Shown: in pieces, positions 1 through 8,002 of the stretch | Layout of the letters: every line of letters begins with the position of its first letter | Position numbering within the stretch: position 1 is the stretch's first letter | Origin: Mucilaginibacter myungsuensis | Lineage (GTDB): Bacteria; Bacteroidota; Bacteroidia; Sphingobacteriales; Sphingobacteriaceae | Length of the DNA: 64,000 bases | Direction of reading: 5' to 3' | Assembly (NCBI RefSeq): GCF_015222005.1 | Contig: NZ_JADFFL010000004.1 | Coordinates: forward strand, 186,001 to 250,000 | Position numbers and translations under genes: made by a program | The notes under the pieces: model-generated | Database searches by the model: none | Told to the model about the DNA's origin: nothing | Seen by the model: only the letters and a program-made list of their open reading frames with translations

Positions 1-40
1 CGAAGCCCCGGATGTGATCATTCGGGGCTTCGTCGTTTTT
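1..40 (+). terminator. Rho-independent terminator of an upstream gene outside the window
   Basis: Positions 1-10 and 23-32 form a perfect 10-bp inverted repeat around a 12-base loop, and a T-rich stretch follows at 33-40. The T run is on the plus strand, so it most likely ends a plus-strand gene that lies to the left of the window; it may also serve the converging ankyrin gene. Confidence 0.75.
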
Positions 41-94
41 AAAGGTTGTTCAGAATTACTATTATTCGGAACCTTTAAAATATTTACCGACTAC

Positions 95-619
95 TTACTC
101 AGCTGTAGTGTTATTTAATGCGGCGGCAACCTCAGCGTTGTTAGCGGCATAGTCGGCAGCGGTTTTATGTTGTTTATCTTTCAACGAAGATTTAGCGCCG
201 TGCTTGATCAGTGTTTGCACCAACTCGGTGTTACCGTTAGCGGCAGCAGCCATTAAAGCGGTTTGGCCCTCGGTGTTTTTTGTGTTAACTGCCGGGAAAT
301 GACTCAGGATGTAATAAACGGCATCGGTACGGTTAGCTTTGCAAGCCAGGATCAGCGCGGTGTTGCCTGCTTTGTCGGTCAGATCAACATTCACATTTTT
401 TTGCAGGATCAACTTAGCCATGCGGTCTTGCGAAGACTGAACGGCGGTCATCAACGGCGTGTTACCCGCTATGTTCTTCACATTCACGTCAGCACCACGC
501 TCTAACAGGTGTTTCACGCCTGCCGCGTCTTTAGCAGCAATTGCGGTAAAAATGTCTTGAGCGAACATACGCGCCGAGAACATCAGGGCCGCGGTCAACA
601 GGAATAATTTCTTCTTCAT
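95..619 (-). CDS. Secreted ankyrin-repeat protein
   Basis: A 174-residue protein with a signal peptide (basic start, hydrophobic core, cleavage likely after ALA-like MFA near residue 20), so it probably works in the periplasm. The rest is about four ankyrin repeats from residue 24 to 160, recognisable by the recurring pattern of G-x-T-P/A-L-M/I-x-A and L-L/I-x-x-G-A-D/K. Ankyrin repeats bind other proteins; the partner is not visible here. The gene stands alone between a terminator and a 568-base intergenic stretch. A perfect TATTTTTG box 71 bases upstream is a likely promoter. Other possible role: an inhibitor or immunity-like binding protein, but nothing nearby supports this. Confidence 0.85.
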   Translation of the reverse strand: MKKKLFLLTAALMFSARMFAQDIFTAIAAKDAAGVKHLLERGADVNVKNIAGNTPLMTAVQSSQDRMAKLILQKNVNVDLTDKAGNTALILACKANRTDAVYYILSHFPAVNTKNTEGQTALMAAAANGNTELVQTLIKHGAKSSLKDKQHKTAADYAANNAEVAAALNNTTAE

Positions 620-689
620 TTTACTTTTTTAATAGTTTAATAGTGTGTGGCTTGCGCCGTTATTTTTAAAGATCACGTCAATATTACGG

Positions 690-697
690 CAAAAATA
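690..697 (-). promoter_or_regulatory. Minus-7 box for the ankyrin gene
   Basis: On the minus strand this reads TATTTTTG, a perfect match to the Bacteroidota minus-7 consensus TAnnTTTG. It would give a 5' leader of about 65 bases. No clear minus-33 TTTG was found 19-20 bases further up, so the call is tentative. Confidence 0.35.
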
Positions 698-1021
698 GCC
701 CCATGGATCTTTTGTTCATTATATTCATTTTCAGCATCTTGAGGTTGATTTTCGTTTAAAGAAATATTTTAGATCTTAAAAGCACAGTAGAATCTGCCCT
801 TAGATCGCTTAATAAATGTTACAACAACTATAAGTTTTGAGCAGGATAGCCTTGGTAAGCCATATTTTATCTTAAGTTAAAGAGACAAAAGGTGTAAGCT
901 CTTTTGATTGTGAAATGAACATGACGATCAACCGATTGCAATTTCTGAGGCATAAACGGTTGAATTACATATTGATCAAACAAAATATGTGTAAGACGCT
1001 CCTCGACATTCCCCGAAAGGC

Positions 1022-1063
1022 TACAAAAGACGAACGGCCGCTACCTCTTGCAGGCGCGGCCGT
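1022..1063 (-). terminator. Terminator of the GH95 operon
   Basis: Positions 1034-1041 and 1056-1063 form a perfect 8-bp inverted repeat (ACGGCCGC with GCGGCCGT) and on the minus strand are followed by a T-rich stretch. It lies 125 bases past the GH95 stop, in the right place to end the five-gene minus-strand operon. Confidence 0.5.
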
Positions 1064-1187
1064 AACACTAAACTATTGATCGTATACTATCAAGTAAACA
1101 ATACTAAGTACTTGTTTTACAGGTCACCAATCAACCCGTATTACTACGTATTTTTTTGTGCGGGCCGGATAGTCCGAACGTAGACAT

Positions 1188-3515
1188 TTATACGGCACGC
1201 ACCTGTTTTATCTTTCCGTTAACTTTCACTTTCACAAGCCTTCCTGCGGTCGACTTGATCTGATAACTTATCACCTTACCATTCAGCCATTTAAAGTTGA
1301 CGGTAAAATTGCCACGTGCTTTCATACCCTTAACCTCGCCGCTTGCTTTCCAAGCATCGGGCAGAGCCGGTAATAGTTCGATAAACCCGGCATGGCTCTG
1401 GATCAGCATCTCGGCAATACCTGCCGACGCGCCAAAGTTACCATCGATCTGGAACGGTGGCCCCGCTGATAGCATATTAGGATATACCCCGCCCCCGCCG
1501 CCGTAGTTAATGTGGGTCTTTTCGGTAGAGTGCATCATTTGGTTAAAGAGTTTGTATGCACGGTTACCATCTTTTAACCTTGCCCACCACAATTGCTTAC
1601 TTGCGATAGACCAGCTTGGGCCGTCATCGCCGCGGTCTTCTAACGTTTTCTTACAAGCCTCGGCCAGTTCAGGAGTGCTTTCCGGAGTGATCAGCGGAGC
1701 AGGATATAATCCGTATAAATGCGATACGTGGCGATGCTGTTTATCTGTCTCTTTGTAATCTTCCAACCATTCTAATAAACGACCGTCAGTTTTGCTCACC
1801 ACTCCTGGCGGCGGTATCTGCGCCAGCTTGCGCGATAATTCGGCACGTAATCCGGCATCAACACCTAAAGTTTTAGATGCGGTGATCACGTTATTGAATA
1901 ACTCGCGAATGATCTGGTTATCAATGGTCGGGCCTTCGCATATACTTGCCGTCTTCCCGTTGGGGAGGTAAAAAGTATTCTCGGGCGATGATGATGGTGA
2001 CGTTACCAACCAGCCGGTCTTTTGATTCTTCACCAGCATGCTATTATAGAACTGCGCCGAACCTTTTAAGATCGGGTAGATCTGCGCCAGATACTTTTTA
2101 TCGTTACTGAATAGGTAATGCTCCCATAAGTTATTACACAACCAACCCGACCCGGCTTTAGTAACGCCCCACGATGCGCTTTCGCCCGGCTCTGTAAATC
2201 CCCAGATATTGGTGATCACATGCGCCACCCAGCCATCGGCGTTATAATAAGCCTTAGCCGTTCTTTGCCCAGGGGCTACCATACCTTTGACAAGGTCGGC
2301 AAGCGGCAAATTCAACTCAGACAAATTAGATACCTCGACCGGCCAATGGTTCATCTGCACGTTCACATCCAGGTGATAATCGCCGTTCCAAGGGGTTTGT
2401 ATCTCTTTAGCCCAAAGCCCTTGCAGGTTTGGAGGTAATAGTCCAACACGTGTGCTGCTGATGGTCAAATATCGCCCGAACTGGTAAAATAAACTTGGCA
2501 GCCCTGTATCTTTATCAGGAGCAGAGTAATAAGCAGACAATCTTTCATCTGTAGGGATATTAGGTGTTGGCGTATTCCCAATTCTCAAACTAACGCGGTT
2601 AAATAGTTTTTGAAAATTGGCGATATGCGTTGTTTTTTCTTGGGCATATGGCGTTTTGATAGCCTTAGCCATGATCGCGTCAACCTTCGTAGCATAAGCC
2701 GGATCTTTAAGATCGGTAGCGGTCGACACGTAGATCACCACCTCGGTAGCGTTCTTGATCACCAGTTTATTACCATCGACACTGATGCTACCGCCCTTGA
2801 TCACCGGTTTTACTTTGGTCAGATATCTCATCCCGCCGTTAGCATTGCCGCTCTCTAACTGACCTGACATTTGCAGCATGCCATTAGCTACAATGGTCTT
2901 TGATCTCTCAGGGCGGTTAAGGTCAAGCGTAAAACTTAATTGACCTGCTTTATCTGCCGTTAATCTGATCAGGTCAGCATCGGTGCCAAAGCTGGTAAAA
3001 TACTCACGTTTATAGGTTACGCCCTCCACTTTATAAGTCGCTGTCGCGATAGCATCATTTATTGATAATGCGCGGTTGTAGTTAGTAAACGCCGGTTTAG
3101 CATCACCCGGATAGCTGAAAGCGATATCCAAACTGCCCAAGGTTTGGAAACAGCCAAAAGGCGGCGCACCCGAACCTTTACCCGTACAAACAAAGTTCTT
3201 ATCGATCAGCTCCTGCGCTTCGTTATTTTTCCCTTCGGATAATAACTGCCTTATCTGCGGCAGAAATTTGTAGGCCTCGTAATTATTGGCATCCTGCGGC
3301 GCGCCCGACCATAGCGTGATATCGTTCAGCACGATATGCTCTTTCTCTACGCCACCATCGGGCGTCATCCCTAAACGACCGTTACCTAAGGGCAAAGTAC
3401 CCTCCCATTGCGGGGCCGGTTTGTTATACCAAAGTTTTAAAGGCTGGGTTTGTGCAACGGCCACCTGACCGGCAGCAACGAACACCAAACCCAGAATCAT
3501 CTTACTGATCTTCAT
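1188..3515 (-). CDS. GH95 family glycoside hydrolase (alpha-L-fucosidase or alpha-L-galactosidase)
   Basis: A 775-residue exported enzyme with a signal peptide ending near AVAQ (residue 22). The N-terminal domain opens with the GH95 hallmark LWYNKPAPQWEGTLPLGNGR followed by a TLWSG motif, and the middle (alpha/alpha)6 barrel carries the QMNHWP segment (near residue 390) and the SPEN segment (Glu near 512) expected to supply the catalytic acid. GH95 enzymes remove terminal alpha-1,2-L-fucose or the related L-galactose from glycans by inversion. The usual N-x-N ahead of QMN reads D-V-N here, which may shift specificity. It is the last gene of the operon: its ATG starts one base after the SGNH stop. 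The neighbours suggest trimming of decorated plant polysaccharide side chains. Confidence 0.9.
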   Translation of the reverse strand: MKISKMILGLVFVAAGQVAVAQTQPLKLWYNKPAPQWEGTLPLGNGRLGMTPDGGVEKEHIVLNDITLWSGAPQDANNYEAYKFLPQIRQLLSEGKNNEAQELIDKNFVCTGKGSGAPPFGCFQTLGSLDIAFSYPGDAKPAFTNYNRALSINDAIATATYKVEGVTYKREYFTSFGTDADLIRLTADKAGQLSFTLDLNRPERSKTIVANGMLQMSGQLESGNANGGMRYLTKVKPVIKGGSISVDGNKLVIKNATEVVIYVSTATDLKDPAYATKVDAIMAKAIKTPYAQEKTTHIANFQKLFNRVSLRIGNTPTPNIPTDERLSAYYSAPDKDTGLPSLFYQFGRYLTISSTRVGLLPPNLQGLWAKEIQTPWNGDYHLDVNVQMNHWPVEVSNLSELNLPLADLVKGMVAPGQRTAKAYYNADGWVAHVITNIWGFTEPGESASWGVTKAGSGWLCNNLWEHYLFSNDKKYLAQIYPILKGSAQFYNSMLVKNQKTGWLVTSPSSSPENTFYLPNGKTASICEGPTIDNQIIRELFNNVITASKTLGVDAGLRAELSRKLAQIPPPGVVSKTDGRLLEWLEDYKETDKQHRHVSHLYGLYPAPLITPESTPELAEACKKTLEDRGDDGPSWSIASKQLWWARLKDGNRAYKLFNQMMHSTEKTHINYGGGGGVYPNMLSAGPPFQIDGNFGASAGIAEMLIQSHAGFIELLPALPDAWKASGEVKGMKARGNFTVNFKWLNGKVISYQIKSTAGRLVKVKVNGKIKQVRAV

Positions 3516-3516
3516 A

Positions 3517-4731
3517 TTATTGTTTAGACTGGTTCACTAAAAAATGTACAATGCGCACAGCATTCCCCTTGCTCTTGGCGTTCTTATCTGCCGATACAGT
3601 TAGGGTCAAAGTATGCTTGCCCGGCTTCAGATCGCTGCTCAAGCATAGGTACCACGGCAAATGCAGCCAGCTGCTCCACTCAGTAAAAAGATCCAACGTT
3701 TTAGGTTGACCGTTATCGATACGATAACTGATCATTCCTGCGTCACCGCCTGAAACTATAGCTATGCCAACCGCATTGCCTTTAAATTGAAATTTAAGCT
3801 CGCTATTCGGCGCGGTACTGATCAGCATCGGCACATTCACAAAACCGGGACGTGTTTCCTGTCCGTTATCCGGTTCCCACTCAGGGTTATACTTCCAACC
3901 TTTATCATAAGCGGAGGTCTTGATATCAACATAAGCGCCATTCTCGAAAACACCTTTAGTTAGCTGTTTTGGCAATTGATAGGAAAATATCTTTGCTTCT
4001 GTTGGGGAATATTTATCAGCTTCTGACCGCAACAACTTTTTGATCCGTTGATAGTACAATTCTTGCCCAAAGGGCGACGGATGCAGGTCCACAAAATCCT
4101 CTTCCCAGCTGAAGACTTTAGCATTCAGTTTATCAGCAACCTCTTTAGCCAGGTTGATGGATGGCAGGCCATAATAAGCAGCGATCCGTTCATGACGATA
4201 GACCTCGCCGGGGACGACCCCCTTAGTATAATCAGCCGTCTTGGTCGGGTCAGCAAAGGACATCATGATGATGTCCATATAAGGGTTACTCTTACGCGCA
4301 TGGCGGACAACACCTTCTAACGAAAGGTATTGCGTAAGGCTATCGGTGCCGTTCACTTTGTCGTTCACGGCTGCTTCAAAAAACAACAGGTCGACCTTGC
4401 CACTATCTAAAATATCCCGCTGCAAACGGAACGCGTGCGGCAAACTACCCAGCGACGGTATCCCCGCCGATATGAACCGGAATTTAGTATTAGGATATTT
4501 ACCCTTCAAATAAGCGCGAACCTTATCCCGCCATCCCGGATTAAAGGTGATAGATCCGCCTAAAAATGCTATCGTCGCTTTTTTGTCTTTCAGCACGGCT
4601 TGATAAAAATGACCAAGACCTTTGCGTACCTCAAAATAATTGGTGTCGACAGATGTTCGCTGTGCTATCGCCGCAGAGCAAAAACAACAAGCAAATAAGA
4701 GAAGTATCAGGCGGATCCTCATCATGGTCAA
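3517..4731 (-). CDS. SGNH/GDSL-family esterase
   Basis: A 404-residue exported protein with a signal peptide to about residue 24. Block I is GGSIT (nucleophile Ser near 60), block II is SAG (Gly near 90), block III is AAVND (Asn near 123), and DLHP (Asp 215, His 217) supplies the last catalytic pair, although the spacing is D-x-H where D-x-x-H is common. The last 150 residues form a beta-rich domain that could bind carbohydrate. Enzymes of this type usually remove acetyl groups from polysaccharides. It sits one base from the genes on both sides, between a GH36 and a GH95 enzyme, so deacetylation of the same glycan is the likely job. The exact substrate is inference. Confidence 0.85.
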   Translation of the reverse strand: MTMMRIRLILLLFACCFCSAAIAQRTSVDTNYFEVRKGLGHFYQAVLKDKKATIAFLGGSITFNPGWRDKVRAYLKGKYPNTKFRFISAGIPSLGSLPHAFRLQRDILDSGKVDLLFFEAAVNDKVNGTDSLTQYLSLEGVVRHARKSNPYMDIIMMSFADPTKTADYTKGVVPGEVYRHERIAAYYGLPSINLAKEVADKLNAKVFSWEEDFVDLHPSPFGQELYYQRIKKLLRSEADKYSPTEAKIFSYQLPKQLTKGVFENGAYVDIKTSAYDKGWKYNPEWEPDNGQETRPGFVNVPMLISTAPNSELKFQFKGNAVGIAIVSGGDAGMISYRIDNGQPKTLDLFTEWSSWLHLPWYLCLSSDLKPGKHTLTLTVSADKNAKSKGNAVRIVHFLVNQSKQ

Positions 4732-4732
4732 C

Positions 4733-6919
4733 TTATATCGCTTTAACTTCCAGTATTACACTTTCCCTATCCTTACGTACCTGCGGATCAACACCGATAC
4801 TCATCAGGAAATCGCCCGAATAAATTTTGCCTTGCTGCAGGGCAGAATTATTGCCCGGATAAAGGTTGATCTCGGTCACTTTATATCTCTTCCCTGCGTC
4901 CAAACCTTTTAATCTGATCGGCGACTTATTGCCGCTATCGTAACGGTTGTTCACCAGGTAATTGAACATTACTGTTGATGATTTTGCCGCATCGACATAT
5001 AAAACCGAAGCTACATCACCAGCCGTTGGATCGGCCAAACGGTACTGATCACCATGCCAGATCACATCTTTAAGGCTGTTGTAGTTTTTGATCGCGCTCT
5101 GGCAGAATTCCAGATCCTTAGCCGGCAGTTTGGATACCACAATATCGAAACCCAGTTTGCCCATCATCGCTACATCTGTACGGAACTTGATCGGTTGTTT
5201 GCCCCAATCCGTCACATGGTTTGATGATGTGATAGCCGGATAGAAGTAAGAATATTGCCATTGCATATAGATACGCTCCAGCGGGTCGGTGTTGTCGCTC
5301 GGCCAAAACTCGGTAAAGTATTGCAGCGCCGCGTAATCTACCCTGCCACCACCACCCGAGCACAACATCATTGGCACCTTTGGATATTTGGCACGGATAC
5401 GCGACAACACGTTATACAATCCACGCACATACTCCACGTAAAATTGCGATTGCTTATTTTTTAAATGCACCGAGTAAGCGTTATAGATCACCGCGTTACA
5501 ATCCCATTTTATGTAAGCCACATCCGGGTTTTTGGTGAACAGATCATCGACGATGCTGTACACAAAATCCTGCACCTTCGGGTTAGCCAGATCCAGCACC
5601 AATTGGTTACGGAAGTAATACTCATCGCGCTTTTGCTCTTTGATCACCCAATCAGGATGTTTCTCGTACAATTCACTTTTCGGGTTCACCATCTCAGGTT
5701 CCAGCCAGATACCGAATTTTACGCCATTACTTTGCGCATCCTTCACCAACGAGGCGATACCGTTAGGCAGCTTCTTTTTGTTCTCTTGCCAGTCGCCCAA
5801 ACCTGCATGGTCGTCATTACGCGGGTATTTATTAGCGAACCAGCCGTCATCCAGCAAGAACAGGTCAACACCCAGTTTTTTGGTGTCCTTAAACAGTTCG
5901 CTTAGCTTTTGCTCGTTAAAATCAAAGTAGGTGGCTTCCCAGTTGTTCAGCAGGGTAAAGCGGTCACCTTTGCCGTCCATTACCTTAAAATTGCGCGCCC
6001 AGTTGTGCACTTTACGGCTCGCATCGCCTTTACCTTTTTCTGAATAAGTGAACCAGAACGCAGGCGTAGTGAACTCCACACCCGGCTTCAACTCATAAGC
6101 CGAAGCATAGTTATTGATGCCTGATATCAACCTCAGGTGGTTGATCGGGTCAACCTCCATGTCTGTCTTAAAATTGCCGCTCCACTCCAGGCCGCCGTAA
6201 AGTACTTTACCTTCATCCTCGGCAGCAGGTTTATCTAAAGAAACCATAAATACCGACGGCATGAACAGGTTAGCACGGGTGCCCAACTTAGTATCAATGG
6301 TCTTGATGCCATGTACTAACTCGGTCTCTTCGGGCTGCATCTCTTTGGCCCAATCGCCGTGATACTGCGTCAGGTAATATTTTTTTGCCGATAAGTACAG
6401 ATTAGCCGAAGCATATTTCTGTAAGATCACCGGGGCTTTCTCGCTATGTTTGATGGTGCTCCACTGCTCGATCACGTCTTGCTGAGGGTAGACTTTGTAA
6501 TACAACGTCACCTCGAACGGATACACCGGGTCTTTCATTTTGATGCTCAATACCGAAGTACCGTTATCACCCGACTTCAACTCGTGACTTACATATTTAA
6601 GATCTAAAGAGTTATTGCCATCAGCATGGGTCACCGAGATAGCAGGCTCCAACAAATTGCGCGAACCCGACGAGGTATAAGCCGCGTTATATTGGCCGGT
6701 ATAATCGTTGCTCTGCTTAGCTACGCCGCCGATCAGCTTGTACTCAGCCGTGTCAGCCAATTTTTTACCGAAGTATTGGATGTTCAGGTCGTTGCTTTTG
6801 GTCACTTCTAAAACCAGCGCGTTGTTAGCCGTTTGGATGGGGATAACGGTTTGCGCCAAGGCTGACTGCGCGAATAACGCGCCAGCCAGCACGCCGGTGA
6901 TCTGTAGGGTCTTCTTCAT
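4733..6919 (-). CDS. GH36 alpha-galactosidase, exported
   Basis: A 728-residue enzyme with a clear signal peptide (MKKTLQ start, cleavage after ALA near 22). It has the three-part layout of GH36: N-terminal beta-sandwich, central TIM barrel from about residue 310, and C-terminal beta domain. Key motifs are LLDDGWF (near 355), IWLEPEMV (near 403), KWDCN with the nucleophile Asp near 473, and WPSDNTD with the acid/base Asp near 542. The family releases alpha-1,6-galactose from galactomannan or raffinose-type sugars with retention. The gene follows the GntR-type regulator by 42 bases and is followed one base later by the SGNH esterase, so co-transcription is very likely. Confidence 0.93.
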   Translation of the reverse strand: MKKTLQITGVLAGALFAQSALAQTVIPIQTANNALVLEVTKSNDLNIQYFGKKLADTAEYKLIGGVAKQSNDYTGQYNAAYTSSGSRNLLEPAISVTHADGNNSLDLKYVSHELKSGDNGTSVLSIKMKDPVYPFEVTLYYKVYPQQDVIEQWSTIKHSEKAPVILQKYASANLYLSAKKYYLTQYHGDWAKEMQPEETELVHGIKTIDTKLGTRANLFMPSVFMVSLDKPAAEDEGKVLYGGLEWSGNFKTDMEVDPINHLRLISGINNYASAYELKPGVEFTTPAFWFTYSEKGKGDASRKVHNWARNFKVMDGKGDRFTLLNNWEATYFDFNEQKLSELFKDTKKLGVDLFLLDDGWFANKYPRNDDHAGLGDWQENKKKLPNGIASLVKDAQSNGVKFGIWLEPEMVNPKSELYEKHPDWVIKEQKRDEYYFRNQLVLDLANPKVQDFVYSIVDDLFTKNPDVAYIKWDCNAVIYNAYSVHLKNKQSQFYVEYVRGLYNVLSRIRAKYPKVPMMLCSGGGGRVDYAALQYFTEFWPSDNTDPLERIYMQWQYSYFYPAITSSNHVTDWGKQPIKFRTDVAMMGKLGFDIVVSKLPAKDLEFCQSAIKNYNSLKDVIWHGDQYRLADPTAGDVASVLYVDAAKSSTVMFNYLVNNRYDSGNKSPIRLKGLDAGKRYKVTEINLYPGNNSALQQGKIYSGDFLMSIGVDPQVRKDRESVILEVKAI

Positions 6920-6961
6920 TTATTTTGTTTTGTAGGTTTCTAAAATTGGTTCTTTTCGGTT

Positions 6962-7999
6962 TTACAGCGACTTCCGCTGATGCAGGAGCGTCGGTAAAGT
7001 GATCTGTATCTTCTGCCGGTCTATAGCGAACTGAGCCGCCAGGCGTCCTATCTCTCTAAAATCGACAGAGAAGGTTGTGATCCCTCCCGCGATGATCTCT
7101 TTCACGATATCATCGTTATGGGCCAATACGCCAATTTCCTCTCCGGGTTGCAGGCCTTTATCCATACTCTCTTTAAGGATGGCATACAACTCCGGGTTAT
7201 GGATACTGAAATAGGCTTTGCCCTTTTGGATACTGCCCGGTCTGAAATGGGTCTCGACGCTACCTTCAATACCACTCTCCGAAATAAATTTACGGAACGA
7301 CCGCAGTATCTCTTCCGGCTCGGCGGTATGCTCACGGAAAAAGAAGATAAGCTCATCATATTTCTTAAAACCGGCTTCAAGCTCTTTAAATATCTTATAT
7401 GACGAATCCTCAAATTCCTGTACGATATAGGAATGCTCACTACCCAGATCCACGTATCTATCGATCAGCAATAGCTTGGACGGTGATAATTGAGCAAGTA
7501 TCTCGTCAGTATGATCATTAATGATCGGCGCGACGATATACAGCCCATAATGCCCGGCGATACGGTTAAAGACCGCCTCAAAAACATCGGGATTGTTGTG
7601 ATGGAAGTAAAGATCAACCTGCATATCCGCACCGACGTGTTCTATAAAGCTTTGATACAAGGCCTCCTGAAAAGCATCGAACGCGTACATGATCAGCGCG
7701 ATCTTTTGCTTTTGACTGGTGTTGGTACTCACCACAAAATAGCCTTTACGGTTTTGTGACGCGATCACCCCACGTTCTATGAGTTCGCGATAAGCTTTGA
7801 TGATCGTCTCGCGGGCATAGCCCAATTCAGCGATCATGGTGTTGACCGTCGGCAGGGCATCATTCACCTGCAAAGCGCCATCGGCAATGGCATCCAATAT
7901 CCCTTGTACTAATTTTTCGTGCTTGGATAAAGAGCGCAACTTCTCCAGCAGACGGATCTTATCGAAGATGATGGTAGAGTTTGACGAGACGTTTGCCAT
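6962..7999 (-). CDS. GntR-family regulator with LacI-type sensor domain
   Basis: A 345-residue cytosolic DNA-binding protein. Residues 25-95 form a GntR winged helix (PTVNTMIAELGYARETIIKA and the wing sequence RKGYFV). Residues 105-345 resemble a periplasmic-binding-protein fold like that of LacI, as in AraR, so the inducer is probably a sugar. It lies inside the operon it most likely controls: its start is three bases from the end of the upstream glycosidase gene and its end is 42 bases before the GH36 gene. This arrangement would give autoregulation of the whole set. The operator is not known; direct repeats just upstream of 10054 are one candidate. Confidence 0.88.
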   Translation of the reverse strand: MANVSSNSTIIFDKIRLLEKLRSLSKHEKLVQGILDAIADGALQVNDALPTVNTMIAELGYARETIIKAYRELIERGVIASQNRKGYFVVSTNTSQKQKIALIMYAFDAFQEALYQSFIEHVGADMQVDLYFHHNNPDVFEAVFNRIAGHYGLYIVAPIINDHTDEILAQLSPSKLLLIDRYVDLGSEHSYIVQEFEDSSYKIFKELEAGFKKYDELIFFFREHTAEPEEILRSFRKFISESGIEGSVETHFRPGSIQKGKAYFSIHNPELYAILKESMDKGLQPGEEIGVLAHNDDIVKEIIAGGITTFSVDFREIGRLAAQFAIDRQKIQITLPTLLHQRKSL

Positions 8000-8002
8000 C
8001 AG

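Larger units (their letters stand above)
620..1187. other. Intergenic region without a recognisable gene
   Basis: This 568-base stretch lies upstream of the ankyrin gene and downstream of the GH95 gene. It holds a minus-7-like box at 690-697 and a GC-rich hairpin at 1034-1063. I saw no open frame with family features and no RNA gene. Confidence 0.6.
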
